The notes under the pieces are model-generated. The model was not told the origin of the DNA. It did not search any database and was given only the letters and a program-made list of their open reading frames with translations. The position numbers and the translations under genes were made by a program. DNA of 64,000 bases from Lachnospiraceae bacterium (GTDB taxonomy: Bacteria; Bacillota; Clostridia; Lachnospirales; Lachnospiraceae): contig CAAGKF010000095.1 in NCBI GenBank assembly GCA_900770345.1, positions 1 through 64,000 on the forward strand, written 5' to 3'. Each line of letters opens with the position of its first letter. Position 1 is the first letter of the stretch. This document shows positions 16,612-25,913 of the stretch, piece after piece.

Positions 16612-17454
16612 TCAGCTGGCCAGCGCCGTAATTCCGAAATAAGCCAGAACCATAATACCCAAAACGATCCTGTAGTAACCAAAAAATTTAAAATCATGTC
16701 TGCGCACATATCCCATCAGGAATCGGATCGAATAAACGGATACCCCAAAAGCCACCAGCATTCCCAGAAGAGTATACACGATCTGAGGACCGGTAAACAT
16801 ATTTCCCTTCAGGAAGAACTTTACGATTTTTAAAAGACTTGCTCCAAACATAACCGGGACTCCCAGAAAGAAGGAAAATTCCGCAGCCGCGCTTCGGGAA
16901 CAGCCCAGGACCATCGCTCCCAGGATCGTCGCACCGGACCGTGAGGTCCCCGGAATCAGGGATAAAAGCTGAAACATGCCGATATAAAAAGCGGTTTTGG
17001 CGGATATCTGGCCGGTCTTATGATACTTTGGATCGGCGCAGAGACTGCTGTTTTCCAGAACGATGAACAGTACACCGTAAAGTATCAGTGTAAATGCCAC
17101 CACATAGGCATTGTAAAGATGGGCATCCATCCAGTCATCCAGCAGCAGGCCGAAAACAGCCGCCGGCAGACATGCGATAATGATCTTGATCCATAAAGCC
17201 CAGGTGGCGTCCTTCTGCCTTCCGCTTTTTGATGGGCTGAAAGGGTTCAGACGGTCAAAATACATCACCGCCACTGCAAGAATCGCTCCCAGCTGGATCA
17301 CCACCCGGAACATTTCCTTAAACGCTTCAGGCTGATCGAGGCGGATGATCTCATCCACCAGTATCATATGACCGGTACTGCTGATAGGAAGCCATTCGGA
17401 AAATCCTTCCACGATACCGAGCACAATAATTTTCAAAATTTCCACTAAACTCAT
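16612..17454 (-). CDS. uppP: Undecaprenyl-diphosphatase
   Basis: Membrane enzyme of 280 residues that recycles the lipid carrier for wall synthesis by removing one phosphate from undecaprenyl diphosphate; often called BacA for bacitracin resistance. The two signatures are present: EGFSEWLPISSTGH near residue 16-29, with the EXXXE pair (Glu16, Glu20), and PGTSRSG near residue 170. AAGGAGA precedes the start. It lies 89 bp downstream of ung on the same strand. Confidence 0.96.
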   Translation of the reverse strand: MSLVEILKIIVLGIVEGFSEWLPISSTGHMILVDEIIRLDQPEAFKEMFRVVIQLGAILAVAVMYFDRLNPFSPSKSGRQKDATWALWIKIIIACLPAAVFGLLLDDWMDAHLYNAYVVAFTLILYGVLFIVLENSSLCADPKYHKTGQISAKTAFYIGMFQLLSLIPGTSRSGATILGAMVLGCSRSAAAEFSFFLGVPVMFGASLLKIVKFFLKGNMFTGPQIVYTLLGMLVAFGVSVYSIRFLMGYVRRHDFKFFGYYRIVLGIMVLAYFGITALAS

Positions 17455-17543
17455 AGTCTCTCCTTACTGCACCGGGAAAATCGTCACAGCCGGACTGCAA
17501 CAGGGGTTCCTTCCCTCTGCCGTACATTGTATGTCTGATTCCC

Positions 17544-18218
17544 CTATATATTCTCAATCTGCCAGTCGATGGGCGTCAGTCCATGCTCTGTCAGGAAGGC
17601 ATTGGTCTGACTGAAAGGACGGCTGCCGAAAAAGCCTCTGTAAGCGGAAAGAGGACTGGGATGAGGCGCTTCCAGAATCAGATGCTGCGGATTGTGCAGC
17701 ATGGCCTTTTTCGCCTGCGCCGGTCTTCCCCAAAGGATAAAGACCATAGGGCGGTCCTGTTCATCCAGAACCTTAATGGCGGCATCCGTAAACTGCTCCC
17801 AGCCGATATCATGATGAGAATTTGCCTGATGAGCTCTCACCGTAAGCACGGTGTTGAGGAGCATAACGCCCTGATCCGCCCATTTCTTCAGATATCCGTT
17901 GTTGGGAATGTAGCAGCCCAGATCATCGTGAAGCTCCTGATAAATATTCACCAGAGAGGGCGGAATATCCACATCCGGCTTCACGGAAAAACAAAGTCCG
18001 TGGGCCTGCCCGTCATTGTGATAGGGATCCTGTCCCAGGATCACCACCTTTACCTGCGCCAGGGGCGTAAAGGAAAAGGCATTGAAAATATCATCGGGAT
18101 CCGGAAATATCTTCCGGGTCTCATATTCATGTTTTACGGTATTGTACAGCTTTCTGTAATATGGCTTTTTAAACTCAGCGCTTAAAGGCTGCAGCCAGTC
18201 ATTGGATATCGCGGCCAT
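17544..18218 (-). CDS. ung: Uracil-DNA glycosylase, family 1
   Basis: DNA repair enzyme that removes uracil from DNA. The water-activating motif GQDPYH and the DNA-intercalation motif HPSPLSAYRGF are both intact, as is the FILWG strand. I start at the second ATG (MAAISNDW), giving 224 residues, because AAAAGGAG directly abuts the first ATG and is correctly spaced only for the second. The ATG three codons upstream (18227) is the alternative. uppP follows on the same strand. Confidence 0.96.
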   Translation of the reverse strand: MAAISNDWLQPLSAEFKKPYYRKLYNTVKHEYETRKIFPDPDDIFNAFSFTPLAQVKVVILGQDPYHNDGQAHGLCFSVKPDVDIPPSLVNIYQELHDDLGCYIPNNGYLKKWADQGVMLLNTVLTVRAHQANSHHDIGWEQFTDAAIKVLDEQDRPMVFILWGRPAQAKKAMLHNPQHLILEAPHPSPLSAYRGFFGSRPFSQTNAFLTEHGLTPIDWQIENI

Positions 18219-18306
18219 ATCCTGCATCTCCTTTTCTTTTGTATAAAGCGACCCTGCGCCGCTCCCCTTTTCAACATTGTAACACAGGAAACACGGGGTT
18301 ACAATG

Positions 18307-18359
18307 GAAAGTAATTACTACAGCCTCACGGTATGAAAGTAATTACTACAGTCTCACGG
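18307..18359. repeat. 28-bp-period tandem duplication at the hisF 3' end
   Basis: A 25-base unit beginning GAAAGTAATTACTACAG occurs at 18307-18331 and 18335-18359 with one difference. The second copy covers the last codons and the stop codon of hisF; the first lies in the downstream spacer. Each copy contains the palindrome AGTAATTACT. It looks like a recent local slippage duplication. Confidence 0.8.
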
Positions 18360-19107
18360 AGATCCCCCGCTCTGCCAGATATTTTTTCAGATCGCGGATC
18401 TCCAGTTCTTTATAATGGAACAGGGAGGCAGCCAGAGCGGCATCTGCTTTTCCTGCCGTCAGAGCATCATAAAAATGCTCCTTTGTTCCGGCTCCGCCGG
18501 AGGCGATGACAGGCACGGAAACGGCATCTGCCACCGCTGCTGTCAGCTCATTGTCGTAGCCTGCTTTTGTTCCGTCACAGTCCATGCTGGTGAGAAGAAT
18601 CTCGCCCGCCCCCAGCCTGTCCGCCGTTTTCGCCCATTCAACAGCGTCGATTCCCACATCCAGGCGGCCTCCATGCTTGTAAATATTCCAGCCGGAACCG
18701 TCGGGACGGCGCTTTGCATCGATCGCTACCACCACACACTGGCGGCCGAATTTCTCCGCCGCATCGCTTATAAGCCTGGGATTGTCAATGGCCGAGGAAT
18801 TGATGGATATCTTATCCGCACCTTCCCTCAAAAGAAGACGGAAATCTTCCACCGTCCGTATTCCGCCTCCTACCGTAAAGGGAATAAAGACCGTCTCTGC
18901 CACTCTCCGCACCATATCCACCACAGTTTTTCTGTGGTCGGAGGAGGCAGTAATATCCAGAAATACCAGCTCATCCGCGCCTGCCTTGTCGTAAGCCGCG
19001 GCGATTTCCACCGGATCTCCGGCATCCCGCAGATTTACAAAATTGACCCCCTTTACAACACGCCCGTTATTCACATCCAGGCAGGGAATTATTCGTTTTG
19101 TAAACAT
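18346..19107 (-). CDS. hisF: Imidazole glycerol phosphate synthase, cyclase subunit
   Basis: TIM-barrel subunit of 253 residues that joins ammonia from HisH to PRFAR, making imidazole glycerol phosphate and AICAR in histidine synthesis. The catalytic Asp11 (IIPCLD) and the second Asp in [10 protein letters not shown] are present, as are the phosphate-binding motifs GGGIRT and ASGGAG. The start overlaps the end of hisH by 19 bp, with GAGGAG inside the hisH frame. No other his genes are in the window, so hisHF is separated from the rest of the pathway or the main operon is elsewhere. Confidence 0.96.
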   Translation of the reverse strand: MFTKRIIPCLDVNNGRVVKGVNFVNLRDAGDPVEIAAAYDKAGADELVFLDITASSDHRKTVVDMVRRVAETVFIPFTVGGGIRTVEDFRLLLREGADKISINSSAIDNPRLISDAAEKFGRQCVVVAIDAKRRPDGSGWNIYKHGGRLDVGIDAVEWAKTADRLGAGEILLTSMDCDGTKAGYDNELTAAVADAVSVPVIASGGAGTKEHFYDALTAGKADAALAASLFHYKELEIRDLKKYLAERGISVRL

Positions 19108-19757
19108 TCCGTCTCCTCCTTTTCCCCGTTTTCTTCTCCATCCGTTTCCCGCCCCAGAGCAATAAAATTCGCAAGAATCTTCAGGCCCACCTGACTGCTC
19201 TTTTCCGGATGAAACTGACAGGCAAATACATTATCCTTCTCTACTGATGCATGAATGCAGATGCTGTAGTGAGCGGAAGCGGCCACAATGGCCTCATCCT
19301 CCGCCTTCAGATAATAGGAATGAACGAAATATACATAAGCTCCGTCTTCTATTCCCTGAAACAGCCTGGCACCGGGACGGACGGACAGGGAATTCCAGCC
19401 CATGTGCGGGATCTTAAGACCGGGACAGTCCGGAATCCGGAGAATCTTTCCCGGAAGGATGCCCAGTCCTTTAACTCCGGGGCTCTCCTCACTGCTTTCA
19501 AAGAGAAGCTGCAGCCCCAGACAAATGCCCAGGAAGGGCGTTCCCTTCTCCACAGCTTTGCGGATCACATCCGCCAGATCATACTGATGAAGCCGCGCCA
19601 TAGCATCGCCGAAGGCCCCTACTCCCGGAAGGATCACATGATCTGCCTTTAAAATCGTTTCCCTGTCTCTGGTAATAACAGGCGTCTGTCCCAATGAAAC
19701 CAGTGCCTTTTCCACACTGCGCAGGTTTCCCGCGTCGTAATCGATGATTGCAATCAT
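19089..19757 (-). CDS. hisH: Imidazole glycerol phosphate synthase, glutaminase subunit
   Basis: Class I glutamine amidotransferase of 222 residues that supplies ammonia to HisF. The nucleophile elbow is GICLGLQ, and the His-Glu pair is in [14 protein letters not shown] gives the oxyanion region. GGGAGG precedes the ATG. It overlaps hisF by 19 bp, a sign of translational coupling. The Sir2-like gene lies 31 bp upstream on the same strand. The C-terminal tail (about 20 residues) is Glu-rich and longer than usual. Confidence 0.96.
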   Translation of the reverse strand: MIAIIDYDAGNLRSVEKALVSLGQTPVITRDRETILKADHVILPGVGAFGDAMARLHQYDLADVIRKAVEKGTPFLGICLGLQLLFESSEESPGVKGLGILPGKILRIPDCPGLKIPHMGWNSLSVRPGARLFQGIEDGAYVYFVHSYYLKAEDEAIVAASAHYSICIHASVEKDNVFACQFHPEKSSQVGLKILANFIALGRETDGEENGEKEETECLQNE

Positions 19758-19788
19758 TTTTCATCCTCCCTTGTTTTTCACTGTAAAT

Positions 19789-20466
19789 TCAGCTCCGATC
19801 TGCCCTCAGATTTTTCAGGAACAGCAGAGAATTCTCACTTACTCCCGCCGACCGTTCCCGGATCTCCTTCGGCACCTGGCTGAAGCTCTCATTGATCCTG
19901 TACAGACAGGATTTCTGATTAAAAAATACGATTTTTTCAAAGGGCCAGCGCATAACGGTAGGCGTTCTGAAATCCTCCCCCAGCTCCAGTATCAGCAGGC
20001 GCCGGTTCAGGGTAGTGGTCTGCCATTTTTTATAGGCCTCCCACCGGATCAGATATCCTTCTTCAATATAATTCTCCGACTCTATGGTATTTCCGATCAG
20101 AGGCGCACCGCAATGAGGACAGATATCGTCAGCCACCTCGCCTTCCTCCCAGATATCCTTCGTACAGGCATCCCGGCACTGGCGCCAGTGGATATTGCCG
20201 CAGGGCGCCACCAGGCGTTCTTTCTTAAACAGCGTATCATAAACGGCGCCATCCGTCACCGTAGTCACCACAAAATAATCCTTGTCCTTTACAAGGCTGT
20301 ACAGACTGTCGTAAGCCTCCTTCAGGGAACGCTGCCCGGGATCATTTAACCGGCAGCTTCTCAGCTCTTCTTTCGGGCAGTCCATGCCCCACTCACCGCC
20401 GATACCGATCAGCACCTTTTCCGCCTCTGCCAGACGTTTTAACAGCTCCGCCTGAATCTGTGACAT
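19789..20466 (-). CDS. Sir2-like protein with altered catalytic position
   Basis: A 225-residue protein with the outline of a sirtuin. It has a Rossmann-like start with a glycine loop (VLIGIGGEWG, residues 18-27), a CX3C plus CX2C zinc site (Cys97, Cys101, Cys116, Cys119), and a later strand LILELGEDFRTP. Classical sirtuins have the catalytic His in an LHG motif just before the zinc site. Here the aligned segment reads APCGNIHW, with Cys89 in place of His. The GAGxSxxSG loop is also changed. It is therefore probably not an ordinary NAD-dependent deacylase. It lies 31 bp upstream of hisH on the same strand. Family assignment is from motif pattern only. Confidence 0.65.
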   Translation of the reverse strand: MSQIQAELLKRLAEAEKVLIGIGGEWGMDCPKEELRSCRLNDPGQRSLKEAYDSLYSLVKDKDYFVVTTVTDGAVYDTLFKKERLVAPCGNIHWRQCRDACTKDIWEEGEVADDICPHCGAPLIGNTIESENYIEEGYLIRWEAYKKWQTTTLNRRLLILELGEDFRTPTVMRWPFEKIVFFNQKSCLYRINESFSQVPKEIRERSAGVSENSLLFLKNLRADRS

Positions 20467-20551
20467 TTCTCATCCATCCTTTGTCTTTTTCTGTTTCTTT
20501 TTGGAAAACATCATAACATACAGAGCCTGATTTTTCAACGCATGAAACAGC

Positions 20552-20580
20552 TTGATTTTCTTTTTTATCCCCCATATAAT
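20552..20580 (+). promoter_or_regulatory. Promoter of the DUF2232 gene
   Basis: TTGATT (20552-20557) and TATAAT (20575-20580) are 17 bp apart, 36 bp before the start codon. Confidence 0.75.
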
Positions 20581-20615
20581 GAATTCAAAAATATATGCTT
20601 ATAAAGGAAACAGCC

Positions 20616-21563
20616 ATGAATCAAAAATCATTAAAAATCACAACAGGCGCAATGGTTACAGCAATTTTCGGAGTTCTGCTGCTGCTCAACCGGCAGACAG
20701 GAAATCTTTTTGAGGATCTTTTCCTGTTCCTTTATCCCATTCCCATGGTCGCCTATTCTGCCATGTACGGTGCCGGAAGCAGCATTCCGGTTCTCGCCGC
20801 TATGTCCCTTATCTCCTTCCTGTACGGAAATTTTACCACCATTTTTTACGCGGTGACTCAGGTGCTGATCGGCCTCATTTTCGGCTGCTGCCTGTACCAT
20901 AAAGCGGATATGACAAAAACTCTTTTTGCGGTCATGATCATGTCAGCTGCAGTCAGTGTTCTCAACACCATTGTTCTCGGTTTTCTGTTCGGCATTGACA
21001 TCAATCAGGAGGTCGCCGAAATGCAGACCATGATGAATTCCATTTTTGAACAGGCGGGCGCCGCTGTTCCAAAGGAGCTTCTTTCTTCCGGTTATCTGAA
21101 GCAGATGCTGGTAGTCTCCATGGTATTAATGGGCGCTCTTCAGGGATTTATCGTTTACGAGATCAGCCTGCTGATCCTGCGCCGGCTCCGTTTTCCGGTA
21201 CAGAAACCCAAATCTATCTATCTGTACACTCCGCCGAAGTGGACCGGCTACCTGGCGGCTCTGTCCTTCTTCTGCTATACCGCAAAACTGATGCGGCCTT
21301 TTGAAAATGAACTGCTTCAGAATACGGTCCTAACTGTTGGGATCCTGGGGTACATCTATCTGATCTGCTTCGGTTTTATCGCGATCATGCTCACTCTGAA
21401 GATTCATTTTCCAAAAATAGGATTTCTCGGGGTCATCCTGTGTCTGCTGGGAGTATTTATCTTCCCAATTGTAGAAATGGCGGCAGGTTTTGTCTATATT
21501 GTAAGCCAGCTTCACCAGCGTCTGATCGAGCAGTATACCACGCATTCCGGACATTTCCAATAA
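20616..21563 (+). CDS. DUF2232 (YybS-like) membrane protein
   Basis: Integral membrane protein of 315 residues with about eight hydrophobic helices. The order of segments resembles the YybS/DUF2232 family, whose members look like the S-component or permease part of ECF-type uptake systems; no function is established. The ATG at 20616 follows AAAGGAAA. In many Firmicutes yybS lies beside genes for a DHH phosphodiesterase and ribosomal protein L9; those are absent here. It is a single-gene unit between the Sir2-like gene (opposite strand) and uxuA. Confidence 0.72.
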   Translation: MNQKSLKITTGAMVTAIFGVLLLLNRQTGNLFEDLFLFLYPIPMVAYSAMYGAGSSIPVLAAMSLISFLYGNFTTIFYAVTQVLIGLIFGCCLYHKADMTKTLFAVMIMSAAVSVLNTIVLGFLFGIDINQEVAEMQTMMNSIFEQAGAAVPKELLSSGYLKQMLVVSMVLMGALQGFIVYEISLLILRRLRFPVQKPKSIYLYTPPKWTGYLAALSFFCYTAKLMRPFENELLQNTVLTVGILGYIYLICFGFIAIMLTLKIHFPKIGFLGVILCLLGVFIFPIVEMAAGFVYIVSQLHQRLIEQYTTHSGHFQ

Positions 21564-21676
21564 AACGCACCAAAAATTTAAACAAAACCAGTGACTTTTT
21601 TGTGATTTTCTGTTAATATATAAGCAGTTAGTTTTTTGACTACTATACACTTTCTATGTTAAGGAGGAAACAACTT

Positions 21677-22777
21677 ATGCCAATGCAGATGGGATGGCGC
21701 TGGTATGGTGAAGGCAACGATCCAGTCACCTTAGCTGACATTAAGCAGATTCCGGGCGTAACAAGCATCGTCTGGGCACTTCACAACAAGATGCCTGGTG
21801 AAATCTGGGAGATCGATGAGATCGCCGAGGTTCAGAAGCAGCTGGAGCCCTACGGCTTCAATATGGATGTGGTAGAATCTGTTAATGTTCATGATGATAT
21901 CAAGATCGGTCTTCCCACAAGAGACCAGTATATCGAAAATTACAAACAGACAATCCGCAACCTTGCCAAATTTGGCGTGAAGGTTATCTGCTACAACTTC
22001 ATGCCGGTATTTGACTGGACAAGAACGGATCTGTTCCATCCGGTAGGAGATGGTTCAAGTGCACTGTTCTACCAGAGAGATATGATCAAGGACGATTATC
22101 GTTCCATGGCAGATTATATCCTGAACTTCACCGAAAAGTATAATATGACCTTCCCAGGCTGGGAGCCGGAGCGTATGGCAAAGCTGGACGAGCTGTTCCA
22201 GGCCTATAAGCCCGTTACCAAAGAAAAGCTGTGGGAGAATCTGAAATACTTCCTGGAGGCTATTATGCCTACATGTCACGAGTGCGATATCAAGATGGCT
22301 ATCCATCAGGACGATCCGCCGTGGGATATCTTCGGACTTCCCCGTCTGCTGATCAGTGCAGAGGCTATCGACAAATTCCTGGATATGGTTGACGATCCGT
22401 ACAACTGCCTGACCCTTTGCTCCGGTTCTCTGAACGCAAATCCGGAGAACAATGTTGCAGCTATCGTTCGCAAGCACTGTGACCGTATTGCATTTGCACA
22501 TATCCGCAACATCCACCACTTCCCGAACGGCGACTTCACCGAGGCTGCTCACCGTGACTGCTGCGGTGAAACCGGAATCATCGATATCCTTCGCGCATAT
22601 CATGACTGCGGATACGAAGGCTACATCCGTCCTGACCACGGCCGTCAGCTGTGGGAGGAAGGTCCCGGTACCTGCCGTCCCGGCTATGGCAAGTATGACC
22701 GTGCACTGGGCATTCAGTATATGCTGGGTGTATGGGATCTGCTGGACAAGCTGGATGAGGAAAAGAAAAATAAATAG
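21677..22777 (+). CDS. uxuA: Mannonate dehydratase
   Basis: Converts D-mannonate to 2-keto-3-deoxygluconate in the glucuronate branch of uronate breakdown. The 366-residue length fits the family. Typical segments are MGWRWYGEGNDPV at the start, WALHNKMPGEIWE, LCSGSLNANPENN and RPDHGRQLW; the last holds metal-binding His and Asp. AAGGAGG with 9-base spacing sets the start. It is 15 kb from kduI-kduD but yields the same intermediate. No uxaC or uxuB is in the window. A terminator follows it. Confidence 0.96.
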   Translation: MPMQMGWRWYGEGNDPVTLADIKQIPGVTSIVWALHNKMPGEIWEIDEIAEVQKQLEPYGFNMDVVESVNVHDDIKIGLPTRDQYIENYKQTIRNLAKFGVKVICYNFMPVFDWTRTDLFHPVGDGSSALFYQRDMIKDDYRSMADYILNFTEKYNMTFPGWEPERMAKLDELFQAYKPVTKEKLWENLKYFLEAIMPTCHECDIKMAIHQDDPPWDIFGLPRLLISAEAIDKFLDMVDDPYNCLTLCSGSLNANPENNVAAIVRKHCDRIAFAHIRNIHHFPNGDFTEAAHRDCCGETGIIDILRAYHDCGYEGYIRPDHGRQLWEEGPGTCRPGYGKYDRALGIQYMLGVWDLLDKLDEEKKNK

Positions 22778-22803
22778 TGTGCGTCTGAAATGCGCACCCT
22801 GAA

Positions 22804-22842
22804 AAAGGAGGCAGAGTCGGCAAACGGCTCTGCCCCTTTTAT
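22804..22842 (+). terminator. Intrinsic terminator after uxuA
   Basis: GGCAGAG (22810-22816) pairs with CTCTGCC (22828-22834), and flanking AAAGG and CCTTTT extend the stem into the T-run. Confidence 0.82.
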
Positions 22843-22867
22843 ATGAACAATGAAAGGTGATAATTTT

Positions 22868-24610
22868 ATGAAATCCTCCCAGGAACTGCGGCGTCTTCTG
22901 GAATCCATCGATCACAGAAGCTACCCTGCCTACAAATCTGCTCAGGGCTCCTATGACTGCTCTGATTACGTGCTTTCCATCGACCACGTACAGGGAGATC
23001 CCTTTGCTTCCCCCTCCAAGGTAAGCGTATTTATCTCCCACGCCAAAGCCGGATATCCCCCTTCTCTTTTTGATACAGATTATAAAAAACGGGCGCTGGA
23101 GGATTATCTTGTGCGCTGTTTTTACCAGGAGATCGCACGGTTCAATTTTAAAGCCAAGGGTTCCGGAAAAAGCGGTCTGATCGCTATCAGTCATCCCGGT
23201 CCCGAGATCTTAAGCCGTACCGCCTGTGACTGTTCTCTCAAGGGCATAACCGTCCGCTTTGAGGTCGGTTTTCCGGCCAACGGAAGGACCATCAATTCCG
23301 GAGAGCTGATCAGGATCCTTTTTGATTTTCTGCCGCGCTGCATCCGTCAGGTCTTTTTTTACAGAAGCCGGCCTGCAGAGGAAGTAAAGGCCGTGGCTGA
23401 TCTGGCGGAGGATCAGTATTTTATCCGTCAGGAATTAAAGCGCCTGGGACTGGTATCCTTCATATCCGACGGAGCGGTTCTGCCCAGAGAAAGCGGTATT
23501 TCCAGCCGTCCCATGAAGGGAAGCGTACCATTTTCGTCCCCTGATTCCCTGCGTATACGCCTGAAACTTCCCCACCGCGGAAGTCTTACGGGAATGGGAA
23601 TCAAAAAGGGAATTACGCTGATCGTGGGCGGCGGCTACCACGGAAAATCCACCCTGCTGAAGGCTCTGGAAACCGGTGTTTATGACCACATTGCCGGTGA
23701 CGGACGGGAATATGTAATTACCGATGAAACCGCTTTAAAGCTCCGTGCGGAGGACGGCCGCAGCGTACGCAACACGGATATTTCCATGTTCATCAATGAT
23801 CTGCCCAACAAAAAGGATACCTGCTGCTTTTCCACAGAGGATGCCAGCGGAAGCACCTCCCAGGCAGCAGCGGTGATTGAAGGGATCGAGGCAGGAGCCG
23901 GCGCTTTTCTCATTGACGAGGATACCTCCGCCACCAATTTTATGGTCCGGGATGACCTGATGCAGAAGATCATCAGCCGCAGCAAGGAGCCCATCACTCC
24001 TTTCATCGAGCGCGCCAGGGATCTGTACGAAAAAGCCGGGATCTCCACCGTCATGGTTGCAGGAAGCTCCGGCGCTTACTTCTATATTGCCGACACGATC
24101 ATCCAGATGGACTGCTATGTTCCCCTCGATATCACAGAAACCACCAAAGACTTCTGCAGTCATTACAGCGCAGAGCCCATTGTTTCCGCCCCGGATTTCC
24201 GGCTTCCGAAGACAGGCAGAAGACTCTTTTCTGTCAGATCAGAACGGCCGGTCACTGCTAAGACAGCCGCGGCACCGTCTGGCGAAGGGCGCAGCCGCCG
24301 GGATGACCGCATCAAGGTCAAAGTATACGGCAAAGACTCGCTCCAGATCGGAAAGGAACCGGTAGATCTGCGCTTCGTGGAACAGCTCATCGACTGCGAA
24401 CAGACCAACGCTCTCGCGCAGATGCTGCGCTACTGTGTGGAGCATCAGCTTCTGGAACGTTTCACTGTTTCAGAAACGGTGTCTCTCCTCTTAAAAGAGA
24501 TCGGAAAAGGCGGTCTCACGGCCATCAGTGATTCCTCCTGCGCTGCCATGGGACTCTGCATGCCCAGAGTACAGGAGATCTACGCCTGTCTGAACCGCTA
24601 CCGGGGATAA
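22868..24610 (+). CDS. ABC-class ATPase (PF09818 type)
   Basis: Cytoplasmic ATPase of 580 residues. The Walker A is GGGYHGKST (about residues 254-262), an ABC signature-like segment ASGSTSQ follows near 328, and FLIDEDTSATNF is the Walker B. No membrane segments are seen. The long N-terminal domain (1-240) and the C-terminal tail are the layout of the predicted ABC-class ATPases of COG3044, which includes the trypanosome RNA-editing protein MRB1590, so a nucleic-acid role is possible. The bacterial function is unknown. GAAAGGTG precedes the ATG. It follows uxuA but is separated from it by a terminator, and ends at its own terminator. Confidence 0.88.
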   Translation: MKSSQELRRLLESIDHRSYPAYKSAQGSYDCSDYVLSIDHVQGDPFASPSKVSVFISHAKAGYPPSLFDTDYKKRALEDYLVRCFYQEIARFNFKAKGSGKSGLIAISHPGPEILSRTACDCSLKGITVRFEVGFPANGRTINSGELIRILFDFLPRCIRQVFFYRSRPAEEVKAVADLAEDQYFIRQELKRLGLVSFISDGAVLPRESGISSRPMKGSVPFSSPDSLRIRLKLPHRGSLTGMGIKKGITLIVGGGYHGKSTLLKALETGVYDHIAGDGREYVITDETALKLRAEDGRSVRNTDISMFINDLPNKKDTCCFSTEDASGSTSQAAAVIEGIEAGAGAFLIDEDTSATNFMVRDDLMQKIISRSKEPITPFIERARDLYEKAGISTVMVAGSSGAYFYIADTIIQMDCYVPLDITETTKDFCSHYSAEPIVSAPDFRLPKTGRRLFSVRSERPVTAKTAAAPSGEGRSRRDDRIKVKVYGKDSLQIGKEPVDLRFVEQLIDCEQTNALAQMLRYCVEHQLLERFTVSETVSLLLKEIGKGGLTAISDSSCAAMGLCMPRVQEIYACLNRYRG

Positions 24611-24618
24611 CAAAGATA

Positions 24619-24660
24619 AAAGCTCCGGCACGGAAAAAGGATCTGTGCCGGAGCTTTCTG
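24619..24660. terminator. Terminator after the ABC-class ATPase gene
   Basis: AAAGCTCCGGCAC (24619-24631) pairs perfectly with GTGCCGGAGCTTT (24645-24657). The T-run is short on the plus strand (CTGTTT), and the stem may also serve the converging aldo/keto reductase gene. Confidence 0.8.
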
Positions 24661-24719
24661 TTTGACGCCGGTTCAGACCGGCTTTTCATTTATGTACGTT
24701 AATTCTGTCCTTTTTAATT

Positions 24720-25742
24720 TTAATATTCCTTTCCCGCCAGGATCTCCTCATAGTCCCTCAGGTTCTTCTCCAGAAGGGTCGGCGTATCCAGACCGTAAGG
24801 ACACTTTGTCCTGCATCGTCCGCAGTGAAGACATTCCTTGATGCGCATCATTTTTTCCTGCATTTCCGGCGTCAGCTGGGCTGCGGAAGGCGCCCTGCGG
24901 ATCATCAGGGACATTCTCGCGCAGTTATTGATCTCAATTCCTGCCGGACAGGGCATACAATAGCCGCAGCCACGGCAGAACTCGCCCTGAAGCTCTGCTC
25001 TGTCATGCTCGATCAGCGCCCTGATCTCTTCTGTCATTTCCGGCGGATTCTTTACAAAAGCAAGGAACTCATCCAGCTCCCTCTCTCTCTGCACGCCCCA
25101 GATAGGAAGCACATTTTCATACTGTGCCTGGAAAGCATAAGCTGCCTTTGAATTGGTGATCAGGCCGCCGGATAACGCCTTCATGGCGATAAAGCCCATA
25201 TCGGCTGCTCTGCACTTTTCCACCAGCTCCAGATCCTTCTCCGTCGCCAGATAACAGAAAGGGAACTGGAGAGTCTCGTAAAGACCGGATTCGATGGCTT
25301 CGTGAGCAACCGCCAGGCGGTGATTGGTAATTCCGATGTGACGGATCTTGCCCTGCGCCTTTGCCTCCAGCATCGCCTCATAAAGACCGCTGCCGTCTCC
25401 CGGCTTCGGACAGACGGCAGGATTGTGGAACTGATAAATATCCACATGATCAGTTCTCATATTCTCCAGAGATTCCTCCAGTTCCTTCCAGAACACATCC
25501 GCCGTTTTCGCCGCAGTCTTAGTGGCAATATATACCTTGTCACGTATGCCCTCCAGGGCTGCTCCCAGCTTTTTCTCACTGTCCGTGTAAGCATGAGCCG
25601 TATCAAAAAATGTGATCCCGCCCTCATAAGCCTTTCGGATCAGATGCGCCGCATCCTCCAGCGGAATCCGCTGGATGGGGAGCGCGCCGAATCCGTTTTT
25701 ATTCACTTTAATTCCTGTTTTTCCCAGCATGACTTCTGCCAT
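24720..25742 (-). CDS. Aldo/keto reductase with C-terminal 4Fe-4S domain (COG1453)
   Basis: NAD(P)H-type reductase of 340 residues joined to a ferredoxin-like tail. The barrel part holds the catalytic set: Asp in FFDTAHAY, the Tyr of the same motif, Lys in IATKTAAK and His in IYQFHNP. The tail has two cysteine clusters, CRGCGYCMPCP and CLHCGRCRTKCP, able to bind two 4Fe-4S clusters. Electrons may therefore come from ferredoxin rather than a pyridine nucleotide. It is the last gene after rhaD (171-bp gap) on the same strand, so it may take part in rhamnose or lactaldehyde metabolism; that link is inference. Confidence 0.9.
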   Translation of the reverse strand: MAEVMLGKTGIKVNKNGFGALPIQRIPLEDAAHLIRKAYEGGITFFDTAHAYTDSEKKLGAALEGIRDKVYIATKTAAKTADVFWKELEESLENMRTDHVDIYQFHNPAVCPKPGDGSGLYEAMLEAKAQGKIRHIGITNHRLAVAHEAIESGLYETLQFPFCYLATEKDLELVEKCRAADMGFIAMKALSGGLITNSKAAYAFQAQYENVLPIWGVQRERELDEFLAFVKNPPEMTEEIRALIEHDRAELQGEFCRGCGYCMPCPAGIEINNCARMSLMIRRAPSAAQLTPEMQEKMMRIKECLHCGRCRTKCPYGLDTPTLLEKNLRDYEEILAGKEY

Positions 25743-25913
25743 AACCTGTGTACCTCCGACTTTTTTGCAGCAGCTTTGAACTTCTGCATTTTCCTACCTG
25801 CTATTCTAACATAAAAACATAAGGTTGTACACAGGCTCCATCCGGCTTTCAGTGCTTTTACCTGTCCCTTTCTGTCTATCCTGAAACACCCTTTGCAGGC
25901 TGCTTTTCAAATA

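Noticed and set aside
21636..21660. GntR operator upstream of uxuA
   Set aside because: ACTATACAC lacks the GTATAC core of the kdu sites, so membership of the same regulon is not supported by sequence.
22055..23194. 379-codon open frame on the minus strand opposite uxuA
   Set aside because: It is antisense to a clear uxuA gene and the start of the ABC-class ATPase gene, has no family features and no ribosome site.
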